Assembly: GCF_918797505.1 (NCBI RefSeq)
Contig: NC_092794.1
Span: forward strand, 27,410,218 to 27,474,217
DNA: 64,000 nt
Source of the DNA: Bemisia tabaci
Lineage: Eukaryota > Arthropoda > Insecta > Hemiptera > Aleyrodidae
Reading direction: 5' to 3'
Below the pieces are notes generated by a model. It ran no database searches. It worked only from the letters and a program-made list of their open reading frames with translations, and was not told the DNA's origin. A program made the translations under genes and the position numbers. Positions 21,001 through 31,353 of the stretch are shown one piece after another; the stretch's first letter is position 1, and every line of letters starts with the position of its first letter.

Positions 21001-23177
21001 ATTTTTCAAGGGCGGTCTGGAAGTACTGAAAAAGTGCGGAAATTTAGCAAAGAGGTCCTGAATTTTTTGCATTTTTGTCGCAATTTGAGCGGGAAATTTC
21101 AATTTTCGAAATTTTTTGAATTCCGTCAATTGGAGGCACTGAATAAGCACTTAATTTTTTCTATTGAGAAGGCACTGAAAAAGCACTGAATTTTTCTGTT
21201 GAGGAGGCACTGAATTTCTTGGGAATGTACTGAAAAAGTACTGTAAAAGTACTGATTTTTGGCCAGCCTGTTTTAGTAGACACCCTGGTTTGCAGTATTT
21301 TATAATCTCTGCTCTCATTTCATTCTCCTAGAGGAGAGCAAATCAACATCATCCCTTAAAGTTTTCACAAAATTTTCTTCACAAAGAGAAGAAGAGTTAC
21401 GGAAATTTTTATGAATTAATGTTGAGTCGTTTTCCATTTTTAAAATTAAGCATGATGGGAAGTCTGTAAGTTACAATCTGGGATACGTGAATTTATTGCA
21501 CTGTGCTTTCGAAACTCATATTTAACTCAAATTGAGCAAAACAGTCACATCTAAATTGCAACGTTTAAAAATTTCATCTCTTCTTTCAATTTTTTGGAAG
21601 GAAACCAATCAACATCACCACTTAAAAATTGTTGCATTTTTTTTGCTTATACCAAGGTTATTTCCACTCAATTTTGAAAGAAAACGTTGGCTGATTTCCT
21701 TCCAGAAAATTTAAGTAGGAAATGAGATTTCAAAACGTTGCAGTATGGACTGCAATGTGTGACTGTTTCACTTAACTGTAGTATCCGTTTACTACCTCAA
21801 ATATACGGTAATGGTTGACTGATTTTTTTTTTTTCTACTTCAAACATATTGTAAAGGTTGATTGATTTTTTTTCTAGGATGGTAAATATTCAAGGAAAAC
21901 TAGAGAAAGCAGCAAAATGTTTAGAATACTTTTCAACGCAGCAATGGCGTTTTCTAGATGACAATGTTAGAGCCTTAAATATGTCCTTATCGGTGGATGA
22001 TAGGAGAGAATTCTGTTTTGATGTTAATGAAATCGACTGGGCTTCGTATATTGAATCTTATGTTCTTGGGATAAGACAATTTATTTTTAAGCAGCATCCA
22101 AATACACTTGAAGATTCTAGAAAACAATTGAATAAGTAAGTAGCCTTATGATTATTTATTTTTCTTATCTAGCTTTTGCCATCTGTAACAAGGCAAGAAA
22201 TGGCGTTGTTGGATGGAGGAGATACAGCTTACCGAGCACTCTCTATGTTGGTAAAACCGCATAAAAATCAAGTTGAGCACAGGGATTTGAGGCGCTTTAT
22301 GAAGTTATGCCGTACAGCATCGGCTCGCAGCTTTCGCATTAATGCCGTATGCCCATGTAGTGGCCCTGCGGGCATGCAGTGCCGCGCCGAATGCGCACAA
22401 CCTGCCGGCACTGGCTTTGGGCATCGAAGCCCAATGCCGGCCGGGCGGGCATTAAGCGCTGATGCTGAGATTTGATGCTGGCTAAATCAAATGATAAATC
22501 TTGCCAACTGTTACACCTCATTTTTAACGAATGATTTCAATTGTTTCAATCCAATTGTTTTTGCAACATAAATAAGTGAAGAGAAAAAAACGCTTGAAAT
22601 CATCTAACAGAAACCTTTTGTAGGATATTATTCTGGTTAGATTTTTTTATGTCTCTGAAAAATTCTAATTACCAGAGGCTAGAAGCTGGCTGTACCACAT
22701 CTTGTTAAATTGAAAGAAACAAATTTTTTCGATTTTCTTTCTGATAGTTATGAGTTCATAAAAGTTTAAGGTACATAGAATGGATTGTTGAAAAAAATGA
22801 GGTACCAAAAGAATTTGAAGCTGTTAAAAATTCTGATCTTCTGTTTATGGTTTAATGAAGGGGCAGGAACAAAATCCCTTATTTGTTACATCTAGTTGTT
22901 TAAATGTCAGCTGCAAAGAAGTTCGTACATTTTTAAAGGATCCTAGAGGACACCCTGTCGAAACTCTTAAACTCATTAATTTCCTCTCTTTTTTCTTTTT
23001 ATCTCATCTCCTAATCTTTTTTTCCCCAGATTATTGTGGCTGCACCGATTATCGCAAATGATCATGCTGTTGGCTGTGTGGCGTGTCTTACTCATGCGCT
23101 CAAAAGCTGTGCGGCAATCATGGTTCTCTTTTCTAGACATGGTGTTGCGTGTTCTAAGATTTATTCCGTACGTTTGA
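9025..23177 (+). CDS. FAR: Fatty acyl-CoA reductase, gene A (8 coding exons)
   Basis: Exons: 9025-9240, 15180-15428, 17142-17287, 18040-18149, 19077-19272, 20100-20339, 21878-22135 and 23030-23177. All introns are GT-AG, the phases agree, and the joined frame encodes 520 residues, normal for insect FARs. The protein reduces long-chain acyl-CoA to fatty alcohol with NADPH at the ER, for waxes or pheromones (family knowledge). Visible marks are the Rossmann motif TGGTGFMG (residues 25-32), [10 protein letters not shown] near 114-123, the catalytic YTFTK (213-217, YxxxK type), a KEPVAGW segment and the C-terminal FAR_C (Sterile) region. The last exon (from residue 472) is hydrophobic with Arg, like a membrane anchor. 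The start was chosen because the ATG at 9025 begins just before the conserved region. A good acceptor at 8880 (TTACTTACAG) suggests a 5' non-coding exon upstream. Intron 1 is ~5.9 kb and full of MITEs. No canonical AATAAA was seen within ~500 bases of the stop. Confidence 0.93.
9275..9531. mobile_element. CTGCCGTGCTAAGG MITE, complete copy 1
   Basis: Long inverted ends: CTGCCGTGCTAAGGAAGAAC from 9277, and the reverse complement GTTCTTCCTTAGCACGGCAG ending at 9529. The similarity continues inward through a GTATGAACATTCGAGAGTTG stretch. Flanking TA on both sides suggests a TA target duplication, but other copies do not confirm this. The element has no transposase and lies in FAR A intron 1. Confidence 0.85.
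9805..9943. mobile_element. TGGACTGCATTTTGCAA MITE, copy 1
   Basis: The left end TGGACTGCATTTTGCAATTT and an inverted right end near AAATTGCAAAATGCAGTC enclose about 139 bp with TCCCTATGCACATTAG in the middle. The same layout is seen at 42699-42837 and, diverged, at 20600-20855 and 38818-38955. Non-coding; in FAR A intron 1. Confidence 0.75.
10042..10498. mobile_element. CTGCCGTGC MITE, copy 2, carrying a nested insertion
   Basis: The ends CTGCCGTGCCAAGG (10042) and CCTTAGCACAGCAG (to 10498) are inverted copies. It is ~200 bp longer than copy 1 because another inverted-repeat element lies inside at about 10178-10358. A C-run followed by a CA-repeat (about 10141-10168) is also internal. Confidence 0.75.
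10178..10358. mobile_element. Nested inverted-repeat element with TCTCTGTAGCGG ends
   Basis: TACAGCACTATCTCTCTGTA begins near 10178, and CCGCTACAAAGAGAGAAGAG followed by TACTGTA ends near 10358; these are inverted relatives. Inside, CGGTCCCTTGA and TCTCTGTA motifs recur. It is inserted in the CTGCCGTGC MITE copy 2. Confidence 0.6.
11726..12445. mobile_element. Fold-back element split by a nested insertion
   Basis: The start TTAAGGTGATTCGATG at 11726, the inner CCATATTTTGTGTCAAAACG and the reverse-complement ending near ATGGCGTCCATCGAATGC match the clean copy at 13043-13477 in the same order. The right arm is broken at about 12128-12386 by another element. The TTAA at the left end, seen also at the right end of the clean copy, hints at a TTAA-target transposon (piggyBac- or Kolobok-like). 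This is inference only. Confidence 0.7.
12128..12386. mobile_element. Nested TGGATTGCATTTTGC inverted-repeat element
   Basis: The left end TGGATTGCATTTTGCAAAAA and the right end TTTTTGCAAAATGCAATCCA are perfect inverted copies. Further symmetry continues as GGAACCA and TAAGATTGTGCAAC against GTTGCACAATCTTAGC. The 259-bp unit interrupts the fold-back element at 11726-12445. Its tip resembles the TGGACTGCATTTTGCAA family. Confidence 0.8.
12811..12985. repeat. Tandem duplication, ~85-bp unit, two copies
   Basis: The stretch from AAAATTATTAAATTGTTATT to CAATTAACAATTGTTTT is present at 12811-12895 and repeated almost exactly at 12896-12985. It is very AT-rich and non-coding. The near-identity points to a recent duplication or an assembly duplicate. 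Confidence 0.85.
13043..13477. mobile_element. Near-perfect fold-back element (~435 bp)
   Basis: The two ~200-bp arms are inverted copies around a centre near 13258: GACGCCATATTTTGTGTCAG at the left and CTGACACAAAATATGGCGTC at the right. The right border reads GAATCACCTTAA. No coding capacity was seen. It is the uninterrupted partner of the copy at 11726-12445. Confidence 0.85.
13475..13572. mobile_element. Short hairpin element with AAGCCCGTT ends
   Basis: AAGCCCGTTCCAGACG and AAAGTAGAGCTC near the left are mirrored by GAGCTATCGAAGTGGC-type sequence and AAACGGGCTTTAG at the right, a ~95-bp imperfect hairpin directly abutting the fold-back element before it. The centre contains GGCGTCACGTGATGCC, itself near-palindromic. 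Confidence 0.55.
14100..14460. repeat. Partial copy of the GACTCGATCC repeat plus GC-rich tail
   Basis: GTATAAACGGAGTTATAAGCG and ATTGACTCGATCCATTGTGC match the element at 7319-7554, but only one half is present. The following ~200 bases (CGCGCCTCGGCGCGGCGCTC and on) are GC-rich without a convincing exon. The short minus-strand frame at 14110-14322 is not supported by any domain. Confidence 0.4.
15515..15930. repeat. Pair of inverted GGCGGCGGAA-family fragments
   Basis: CAAAGTATCACAAGCGCCAT and the CCGCCGCCATTTTAT and ACAGAGAAATTTTTC motifs begin near 15518. An inverted relative (AATTTCTCCGTAAAAAAATG, TGATACTTTGGTCGAAAGG) ends near 15927. Together they form a loose fold-back unit in FAR A intron 2. 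The same family is at 8210-8385 and 57042-57170. Confidence 0.6.
18204..18449 (-). pseudogene. Orphan protein-like fragment antisense in FAR A intron 4
   Basis: On the minus strand about 80 codons stay open and end in TGA at 18204. The composition looks like a real globular protein, with motifs such as [18 protein letters not shown] and [19 protein letters not shown] stop in the same frame lies immediately upstream and no clear donor or acceptor flanks it, so it is not an obvious exon. It may be a captured gene fragment, a transposon-borne piece or an old integrated sequence. I do not recognise the family. Confidence 0.35.
20600..20855. mobile_element. TGGACTGCATTTTGCAA-type MITE interrupted by another MITE
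   Basis: The outer part reads ATTGATGTACATTTCGCAG at the left and CGCAAAATGTAGTCCAATTT at the right, with GGGAAACTAATGCTTCTAAA in the middle as in the family. The left arm is broken at 20621-20735 by a second element. It lies in FAR A intron 6. Confidence 0.6.
20621..20735. mobile_element. Nested AGGTCCAGTTAC MITE with TAT duplication
   Basis: A 115-bp element with inverted ends AGGTCCAGTTAC and GTAACTGGACCT, extended by CGATCAAAT and ATTTGATCAA. TAT precedes (20618-20620) and follows (20736-20738), as expected for a 3-bp target duplication. Confidence 0.7.
20924..21500. mobile_element. TCGACGGTG-type element interrupted by another MITE
   Basis: The start TTTCGACGGTG and the inner ACAAAGAGAAGAAGAGTTACG, CGTTTTCCATTTTTAAAATT and GAAGTCTGTAAG stretches follow the same order as in the element at 36218-36467 and the partial copy near 7126-7264. 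It is interrupted at 20962-21287. The right border is unclear. Confidence 0.5.
20962..21287. mobile_element. CAGGGTGTCTAC inverted-repeat element, complete copy
   Basis: Perfect 12-bp inverted ends CAGGGTGTCTAC and GTAGACACCCTG bound 326 bp. GTTTG lies immediately before (20957-20961) and after (21288-21292), consistent with a 5-bp target duplication. The interior holds repeated CACTGAAAAAGCACTGAATT units and no transposase. Related pieces occur at 470-766 and 9570-9620, and isolated right ends at 2581-2592 and 51490-51502. Confidence 0.8.
22300..22470. other. Short GC-rich island in FAR A intron 7
   Basis: About 170 bases with repeated AATGCCG and GCCGGC motifs interrupt AT-rich intron DNA. 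No coding exon with matching phase fits here. The FAR A frame joins cleanly from 22135 to 23030 without it. It is probably a small GC-rich repeat. Confidence 0.35.
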
Positions 23178-26100
23178 GAATCATCATCAGTATCATTGCT
23201 CATAATTTTTTTTTGATGCAGTTCGAATAATTAGCGCCAAATGTTTTCAAAATAAGTCATAAAATTTTACCGAATAATCATGTCTCACGGAGCCTTTTCT
23301 ACGGAGTCTACGGATATTTTTTAATTTTTTTTTTATTTAAGTATATTTCTCATATTGTATCAGAGATTGAATTAGGATGTGTAATTAGCACTTTAAAAAG
23401 ACATCTGTATATTTTATTATAATTTTGCATCTTTCATAGTAGCTATGTATTCTTTTACCTGCATTTTGTCCTACAGGAGTTGAAACCTGAAGTTTTGAAG
23501 AGATTTGCGACTGAAAAATAACCAAAGAATGACCAAAGTACTGTATTAGACCAAAGAGTTGTAAGATTTCAGTTTGCAAAGCTTTAACAAGTCATGGTGT
23601 TCCAACAAATTTGTGTTAAAACTGGTTGATAACTCTGCTAAGAATTGATTGTAGCGCTATGCCTCAGTGTCATTTTACAGATCCTAAATTTGAACAATAT
23701 AGTAAACTTAAGTTTCGCTTAAGTGTTACAAAAATCAGTCTGCCAAAATCTAAATTATCAGGAAAAGGTATACTATTCGTTTAAGGAGAGACTTCATGGG
23801 TAATTTCCCACTGATTCCATCCTTGTCTCCGAGGTCATTTGAATGTCTCAGTTTTCTCTTTAGATGCGAAGGTATCTTCCTGAAAATGCTAACTTTACTA
23901 CATTGTGTTTGTGCATTAGTTTTGTTTTTTATTGTACAATTTTCTCCATTAGTATGTAAGCGAATCTTTGCGATTGAATACGATTTGCTTCATGAATTGG
24001 TGAAGTGAGGCGGATGTTTGGTAGATGTTCCATCCTCTAAGAGACAAGAATGGATGAATCCAGGAAATTCTGAAGAAAATTTAGAAATCGATGGCTCAAT
24101 TTGTAAAACATAGCATCAAACTCTTCCAGAATTGAATTCAGAATTTTCAGTGGATGGATCAGACTTGCTGCTGCTGAGACAAATGACAAATTGATTATGA
24201 TGTGGAAAAATGCCCAATTATTGAATATGATAAAAAAATCAATCATGTTCAATCGTGAGAATTTGCTGTATTTCTCTTAGATTTTCTCTGGGTCAAACTT
24301 ATGTCATGACCAAAGAATGAAACCAAAGAAACTCTGCAAGTAACCTTTAGTCTATAAGTTTTGAACTTCAATCCAAGAAAAACATCTCAGATAGGTTTCA
24401 AGGTCAGTATTACTACCAACTAAAACCGCAAGACGTACCGAAGTATGTCATTTTTTTGTCTCATTTTCTTTGTATACAAATGGGGTCCCAAATTTAATCA
24501 TGAAACATATAGCTTGTTTCTTTTTTCCAAGCTTATTTTTTATCAAAATCTATCACCTGCTTCTGGAAGGAATGCAGATTGTTTCAAGTGAATTGTTATA
24601 TTTTGTTTTTTTTCCTCATGCTTGTTACGCTGTGTCTCGTCCTAGTTTCCTATGAGTGTCTTTAATCACATGTACTTCCTGCCCGAAACTTCAGCCCAGT
24701 CTAAAATTTGCGAATATTATCAGTATTATCCATGATGCAAGTTGTAATATCTCATAGTGTTGTTGATCTTTGATAATAGGAAAGGGTCTTAGTAGAACCT
24801 ATTTGCAGCATTGCTTTTTTCAATTCTCGACCATGAGATTTCAAAATTAAAGCTGAGTTTCAGTTCCTCAGAAATATTTCTGGAATCTTTGACGTATTTG
24901 TTTGTTTTGGCTTTATTTGTAGCCAATTATATTACTTAATTTTACTTATTCACAGAAAAATTTGCCCATCACCAGGGCAGGTGTAATGACCCTCTGATTG
25001 TGTCCATACCACACCAGGTCTCTAATTTTGTCCTCAATGTAGGGGACTGTTATTTTAGCTAGTTCAGTTTACTGATAAAAATGCCCTTACCAAACAAAAT
25101 ATGATGCTGTAAAGTAGGTGAAATTCGATTTTGCTTGAATGGGCAACTATGTTACTCTGCTTACTGCAACAATTCTGTAATGTTTCATTTTTGAATTCTG
25201 CAGTATGTGTTTCTCACTGCCACTAAAAGTGGCAAACTTAGCTCTTTGATCCCTATGGTTGTGCCATTACTATAAAATGTCTGGTTTCCGATTATTATTT
25301 CTTGGAGCATTTCAAAAAGCTTTTTTAATCTTCATGATATGCCCGGTTGAATTATTCGGTTAAATTTTGAATTTCTTGATTATAATTTTCGAGTAAAATC
25401 AATAAGCCAAAATGTAAGAATTATTTTACATTTCAGGCAGAAGATTTTGTATTGGAATAACTTGAAAAATCTAAGGATAAACCAGCCTTTAACATTGAAA
25501 ACTCGTTATAATAACTGAAAACTGATCATCTCAAGACCTTTGAATATTTTTCTAAATCTTAACATTGAAGATGGTGAAACATTTTCAGTCCATTTTTACG
25601 ACTCCTTATATTCATATAAGCAAGAGTGTCGAACGAAAAAGGTTTATGTTTAGGAAATGCAGACCAAAAAAAATGAGTGCCTCATGCACTATCCAGCTTT
25701 GGGAGCAAAGGGTTAAGGAGAAAGAACACCACATGACCATGTAGTAACCCTTATAACAAGATTAGGATTCTGAAAACATGTCATATAAAGTACACATAGA
25801 CTGGATTTCACTTGTCAGCACTCAGATTTTGTCGGATAAAACAATCCTGCTAAAATACACTGTAGATACTGACTTCACTTAAGTCCACTAGAGTAGGTAT
25901 GTTTGGTGGTCAGTATCGAAGATCTGGGTCAATGATGCAGGCTTGTATTTCTTGACAAAATTTGGGCTCAGTTATCCCAGTCAGCGATCATTTTTTTCAA
26001 ATCCTGCTCAAAAAGTCATAATATCAAGGCCAGGGAACCAATTGTGTTGTAAAAGAAATTTTGTAGATAATTTTGGTAGTTTTTTTAAATTTTTTCCCCC

Positions 26101-28340
26101 TGCTTTTCCCGTCTCATTTTCTGTAGAAGTCTCTGATTAACATTACCACTTGTACATTTATGATTAGCATCGTTGAAAGACTTTATTTGTTAATTTATTC
26201 ATTTATTTAACTATTTATTTATATATCTCTTGTAATTTTGTCATCCTTAATTCATCCTTACTTTCATCTTTATCAAGTAATATTAATGACCATGCCTAAC
26301 TACTATTCCATTGTTTTCATCTTTTTTGTTTGTCAGACATTGAATCCAAGTTTCCAGTGCAAAGTGAACGCATGTTGAATGAATCTGTTATCTTTTTGCC
26401 TTTCTGTCTAAAAAAAACTTGAAGCTAACAGTTTCTACTTTCTGATTGGTGGCTTTTACTCTCTGAGAGAGACAAGAAGTAAAATTTTCACTGTTGTTTC
26501 AAAGCTTCTATAAGTTGAACCTAACTGTTCATTTAAAGGAAAACAAAAGTAACTTAAAAAAATTCTGAGCACGTCCATCAGCCTCTTTGATTTCGGGGTT
26601 ATTCGATCCTACAATAATAATAGAAAAAAATAATAAAAGCTTTTGATGAATGAAAATAAGATAAAAGTGGATAGCAATGATTCCATGACCTCCTAGAAGG
26701 AACACGTAATTACAAATTCTGCTTCTCTAAAATTTTTAATACAAGCCCTCTTTCAGCTTGGACATCTGACAATTAAATATCTCTAACCCCACCCCTCCCT
26801 AGAAAGTGGACTTTTGTAATTTGTTGTCTAAGAAATTATATACCCTTCGTGCAATTCCAAAATTTGCTACAATGAGTGAAAAGTGGTCATTTTTGTCAGT
26901 GCAATGGAGCAACTGGAGGATGAGAGGTCTTCCGATTGCAATTGCGGCGGTATGTTGCAGAGGTCCTACTTGTCAAGTACAATTCGCTCGTTTGTTTTTT
27001 TACTGCTGAGTAAATGACTATGGTTCAACTTGCTGAGGCCATTTAGGTGGTATTGCTTCTTTGACAACAAAATAGTAGGTCTAAATCAAAATGGAGATGA
27101 ATTTTAGCAGATAAATTAATTTGACAAGGTTTACTTCCTGATTTTGAACTATCAAACACTGGATTCATCACATTTATTTTAGTCCTGACTTCTGAAGTAT
27201 ATTACTATGTATACACATGAATGATACATCACATTGGAGCTACTGTAATAGGTAGTGTTCAAGTTGTTTGGAACCGAGGATTGAATTTTCATGAAAAACC
27301 ACCCTTAAATACATGCTGACAATACCAAAATTATCTCAATCAAGTGTTCTTATTGATTTTTTCTTATTCCTCAGTTTACATGTTCTTCTTCTATTGTGAT
27401 CAAGACAGAAATACCATCTCAAAGTTGAATGAATCGATAATGAACTGTGAAAATAGTCCCATTCTTATTTGAATTTTTATGCTTGAAAGGGTGTTTGCAA
27501 TGCCAGCTTTTTTAGGCTGAAAAGTAATGTGAAACTTTAATAAAGCTGTTTAAAGTTAGTTGAAACTGGTTTAAATTCATCCCTCATAATGTCGTTTATT
27601 CCTCTGGTGCCACTCTCTGTGTTGTCGACCCACAGGACCTACAGAGGAAACTGTTTAAAGTGTCATCACAGGAGAATCACTCGTTTTAATTTAGTAATCA
27701 TTCCATCGCTTCATTGATAAAGTGATGATTTCAAAATCTTAAGACATTCTAAAATAGAAGTCCGCTAACTAAAATCATTCCCTAATGCATTAGGTATTGA
27801 TTAATGAAACATGGTCTATAAGTACTGGAAGAGAACACCACAAATCCAAAGCTTAAATTATTTGCCATATTCACTATGCCACTTCATTCAGCGGTGTTCC
27901 AAGCAATCCTGTGATAAAATTTTGTACTCACTTTTCCTACTTGTTACTTTTACGGGGTCTGGCATAATCAGAAGTAGAGCCCAAAAAAAATTAAAAAAGG
28001 ATGCTTACAGTAAGGTAGCATCGTAGCAGTCTTGGGACATGAATACGGATACCTTTGCATTATGGAAATGTGGACAAAAAAACACAATAGCATTGATGAA
28101 TTGGATGATAGGAAAGGAGAACAGGTACTGACGTCTCAATTGCAGCAAGGCATGATAGGGAAAATTGTCCCGGAGTTGTGGCAAGGTAGTCAGATTGTCT
28201 CTTACCAAGCATGGTCTGTCTCATGCAGCTGAGCCCTTCATGTCAAGTCTATGGCTAATAGGTCAGATTTTTATCAGTGGCCAATTGGAGACGCGGCCGA
28301 AGTTCAGTTCATATCTTACTACGAACTGACTACGGTTTGA
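23178..28340. other. Intergenic DNA downstream of FAR gene A
   Basis: About 5 kb of AT-rich sequence without a convincing gene, RNA or complete transposon. Open frames are short and lack domain features. The FAR A 3' UTR must end within it, but no AATAAA lies close to the stop at 23177. Confidence 0.5.
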
Positions 28341-28343
28341 CAC

Positions 28344-29350
28344 ACATCGATGGTGAAAGTGCAGAAGTGCGTATCTCGGAAAACACGATTTAACAGGAGA
28401 TCAAAAAAGCTGTCTTCATTCGTCCTTATTGTCAGTAGAAGCTAGGGTAATAATTCTTGAGGATAGCAAAAATAAGACACTTTTTCAGACTCCATCAGCA
28501 CTTTGGATAATTTCTCCAACTGTTAGAAGAAATGGCAGAAATGCCTAGATTCGCATTTTCGGCACTAAGATTTGACACTATCACGAGATATGCATTTTTG
28601 CAATTAGTGTTTTAAACCTGTTGCTGGCGGACTTTGATCATTAAAAGACTAAAGAAAGGGGTTACACGCATACAATCATTCATCAAAAGCTTTAGTTTGA
28701 TCTCATACGGCCGCATCAAGCATTGTATGATTAGAAAATGACATTTGATCACAAGATACGCATTTCTGCAATTAGCGTTTTGAACCTGCTCTTGATCATT
28801 AAGATCAAAAATAGAGTTTATTCATTCATACTTGAAACTTGTTAAGAGGCTTTAGTTAATCCAATACGGTAGATGAAGCATTGTGTGACTCGATTGACTC
28901 TAATATAACTGATCGTTGTGATGAACTGTCAGTTCAAGACTACAGAGAGTTAATAATGGACATGAACGCCACACGCCGCTAGTAATAGGTACCTATGAAG
29001 AAATGATACTGGAGGGCCCTCGAGTGATAAGCATTTGAAAACTTTTCAAAACCAGCGAATTCCTGATAATAAATAAAAACACAGAACAGCTGGTAAGCTG
29101 ATATACCGACGGTAGAACAACCAGAACACGGATTTCGTTTGCAGTGTTACATATTTTTGCACTTAAGCCCGAGATACGCGAATAAAGTTCTACGGATTTA
29201 GGTGGCTTCCTGATTTTTCCGATTATAATCTCTTGTTGGCAGATAGACGACATCTTCAACAAGCAGCTAACTTGCTTTGCTAGTTTATGCAGCTAACTCA
29301 AAACTGTCAAAAATCGACATGCGCATTTCTGCACTTTCACTATCGACATG
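28344..29350. mobile_element. ~1-kb element with inverted ends and internal direct repeats
   Basis: The left end TCGATGGTGAAAGTGCAGAA near 28348 and the inverted right end TTCTGCACTTTCACTATCGA near 29327-29346 bound the unit. Inside, a ~180-bp segment with a GCAATTAG.GTTTT..ACCTG core and TTTAGTTTGATCTCATACGG occurs twice (about 28580-28740 and 28755-28890). No transposase frame was seen. Confidence 0.6.
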
Positions 29351-31353
29351 TTGTTTAGGCAGTGTGTTGGTGATTTTGCCATTATGAAACACTAGTTGCA
29401 CCAAACAGCAAAGCTCTCTTGAGTGAGTGCTTTGACGAACTTTTTGCCACTAAAATGATAAAATAAGTTTTATACTAAAATTTAATGCATCAACATTCAC
29501 CTGTTCTTCTTTCACCATGAATGAAGGTTATGTTTCACCAACTTAGACACAGTACTACCATGAAAAAAAAGGCGATTTTTCACTTTGCTCAATACACATG
29601 TATTATTCTTTTTCATTCAGTAAAAAAATAATGAAAACATTGTCTTAACACAGTTAATACATTTGAACCTTAGAAGCTAAAATTCTTTGAACTCGTCTGA
29701 GCAGAGTAGCAAGTACACGTTATAAAACAAATATCAGACATAAAAAGGGGCTCAAAGATTTAAAAAGTTTAATAAAAAAGATCCTCTGCAGAAATGACTC
29801 TCATGCTTATTATTCAAATTTGCACTAAATTTACCATTCAGAACTACTATGCCTAGCTCATTTCAGAAACAGCGTGTGTGTCGATAGTTTTTTTCAGCAG
29901 ATAGTTGTTTTTTTGGATACGCTAGAAATGGCAGTTTTATTGTAGTCCATTTACAACTCGTGTTATGAAAGAAGTTAATTTGCAAGTTGACAGACAACAT
30001 AAATTGACCAGACCATTGTTTGGAATACTATCAGCATGTCAAGTTTTCAAAGAAACTACCAAAAAAAGGCTTTCCTTTTTCTTTTATCTAACAAAGACGG
30101 GAACCTAACAGACTTTGCCGGCGATCATAATGGTTCCCTTCAAACTCAAGACGCAACTTGCCATCTTAGCATGAGGCTCGACATATCACAACTGAACTTT
30201 TTAAGGGCGCATGGGTCAATAACAGCTGCAAGAGAGACTTTCAGATAGTAGAGCTGGCAAAATACTTCTTTAGTGGGTACTTTAATTAGACCAAAGTCAA
30301 CAGAAATATTCTGAGTTGCATTTCGGGAAGAAATGAGTTGGGAATAGTCTTGAATCCAACTGATAAAAGTTTTCTCTTGTCCAAAATTCTGAGTCAGGAA
30401 AAAAATTTTTAAAGATAGCTCCTAAACTTTGTCCTGAATATTGAGTCTGATGAAGGTACCTGAACTGACGAGAAACCGTAGGAGTTGGGACACTACAGTT
30501 TCTTTCGCTTTGAACACAATAATTGGCCTATTTGTAGGAAAATAGCACTGGCCTGGATTCTTGGCAAACCCTGTGTTGATCACCGCCCACACCTTGAGGT
30601 GTGACTGCCGAAGTTCGGATTTTGATGTTTGTTGTGGAACACTGAAAAATTTTCAAGAGCTGTTAGTTTTTTTTAAGAAACTTGAGAATAAGGAAGATTA
30701 TAATGACAAATTATGTTTTGAGCTTAAACTACTAAAACACTAAAAAAAACTTCAACCGAAATTCAAATCTTTTGATGATGTTTGGTGCAGCACTGAATGG
30801 ACTGTAGATTGTTGCGTAATAAAGCTCAATTCAAATTTCGACTTATCGCTGGCTGATTGCATTGGCTTGTGTGAAAATGTTAGAATTGTTGGTTGTTGTT
30901 AAGGATTAATTTGAGTATGATAGTATTGCATACCGATGACAAAATACTTATCTCAAGTGCAACATTTAAAAATCTACAGACATCTTTTATTTACTTCAAG
31001 GAAAGCTAATCAAAGTGTTTCCTTATAATTCTGTGTAATTTTCCTGGATAAGTGAAGAAAATTTCAAAATACTCTATTGGTTTCTTCCTTTGAAAAATAA
31101 AACATGAGTAAATACATAAAACATCGCAATCTGAGAGACTCATTTCTCAAGTTTAGCCATCAATATGATTCAACAACCTTTAAAGCTTGTAGTCAATATA
31201 CTATTCAACGATCTTCAAATCTTGTGGTAACGTTTAAAAGCATTAAACCATACGCTATCTTCGGAGAAAAGGTATGAAGTCAAAACCCAAGAACAAACCA
31301 AAAAATAGGTGGTGATTAAAAGATAGCACTTACTGAAAACTTGATTGCTTTCA
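29351..31353. other. Intergenic DNA between the ~1-kb element and PPIH
   Basis: AT-rich, no convincing gene. An AATAAA on the minus strand at 30991-30986 lies ~365 bases past the PPIH stop and is the nearest canonical poly(A) signal for that gene. Confidence 0.4.

Noticed and set aside
22176..22475. 99-codon frame in FAR A intron 7
   Set aside because: It crosses a GC-rich repeat island, and the FAR reading frame joins correctly without it.
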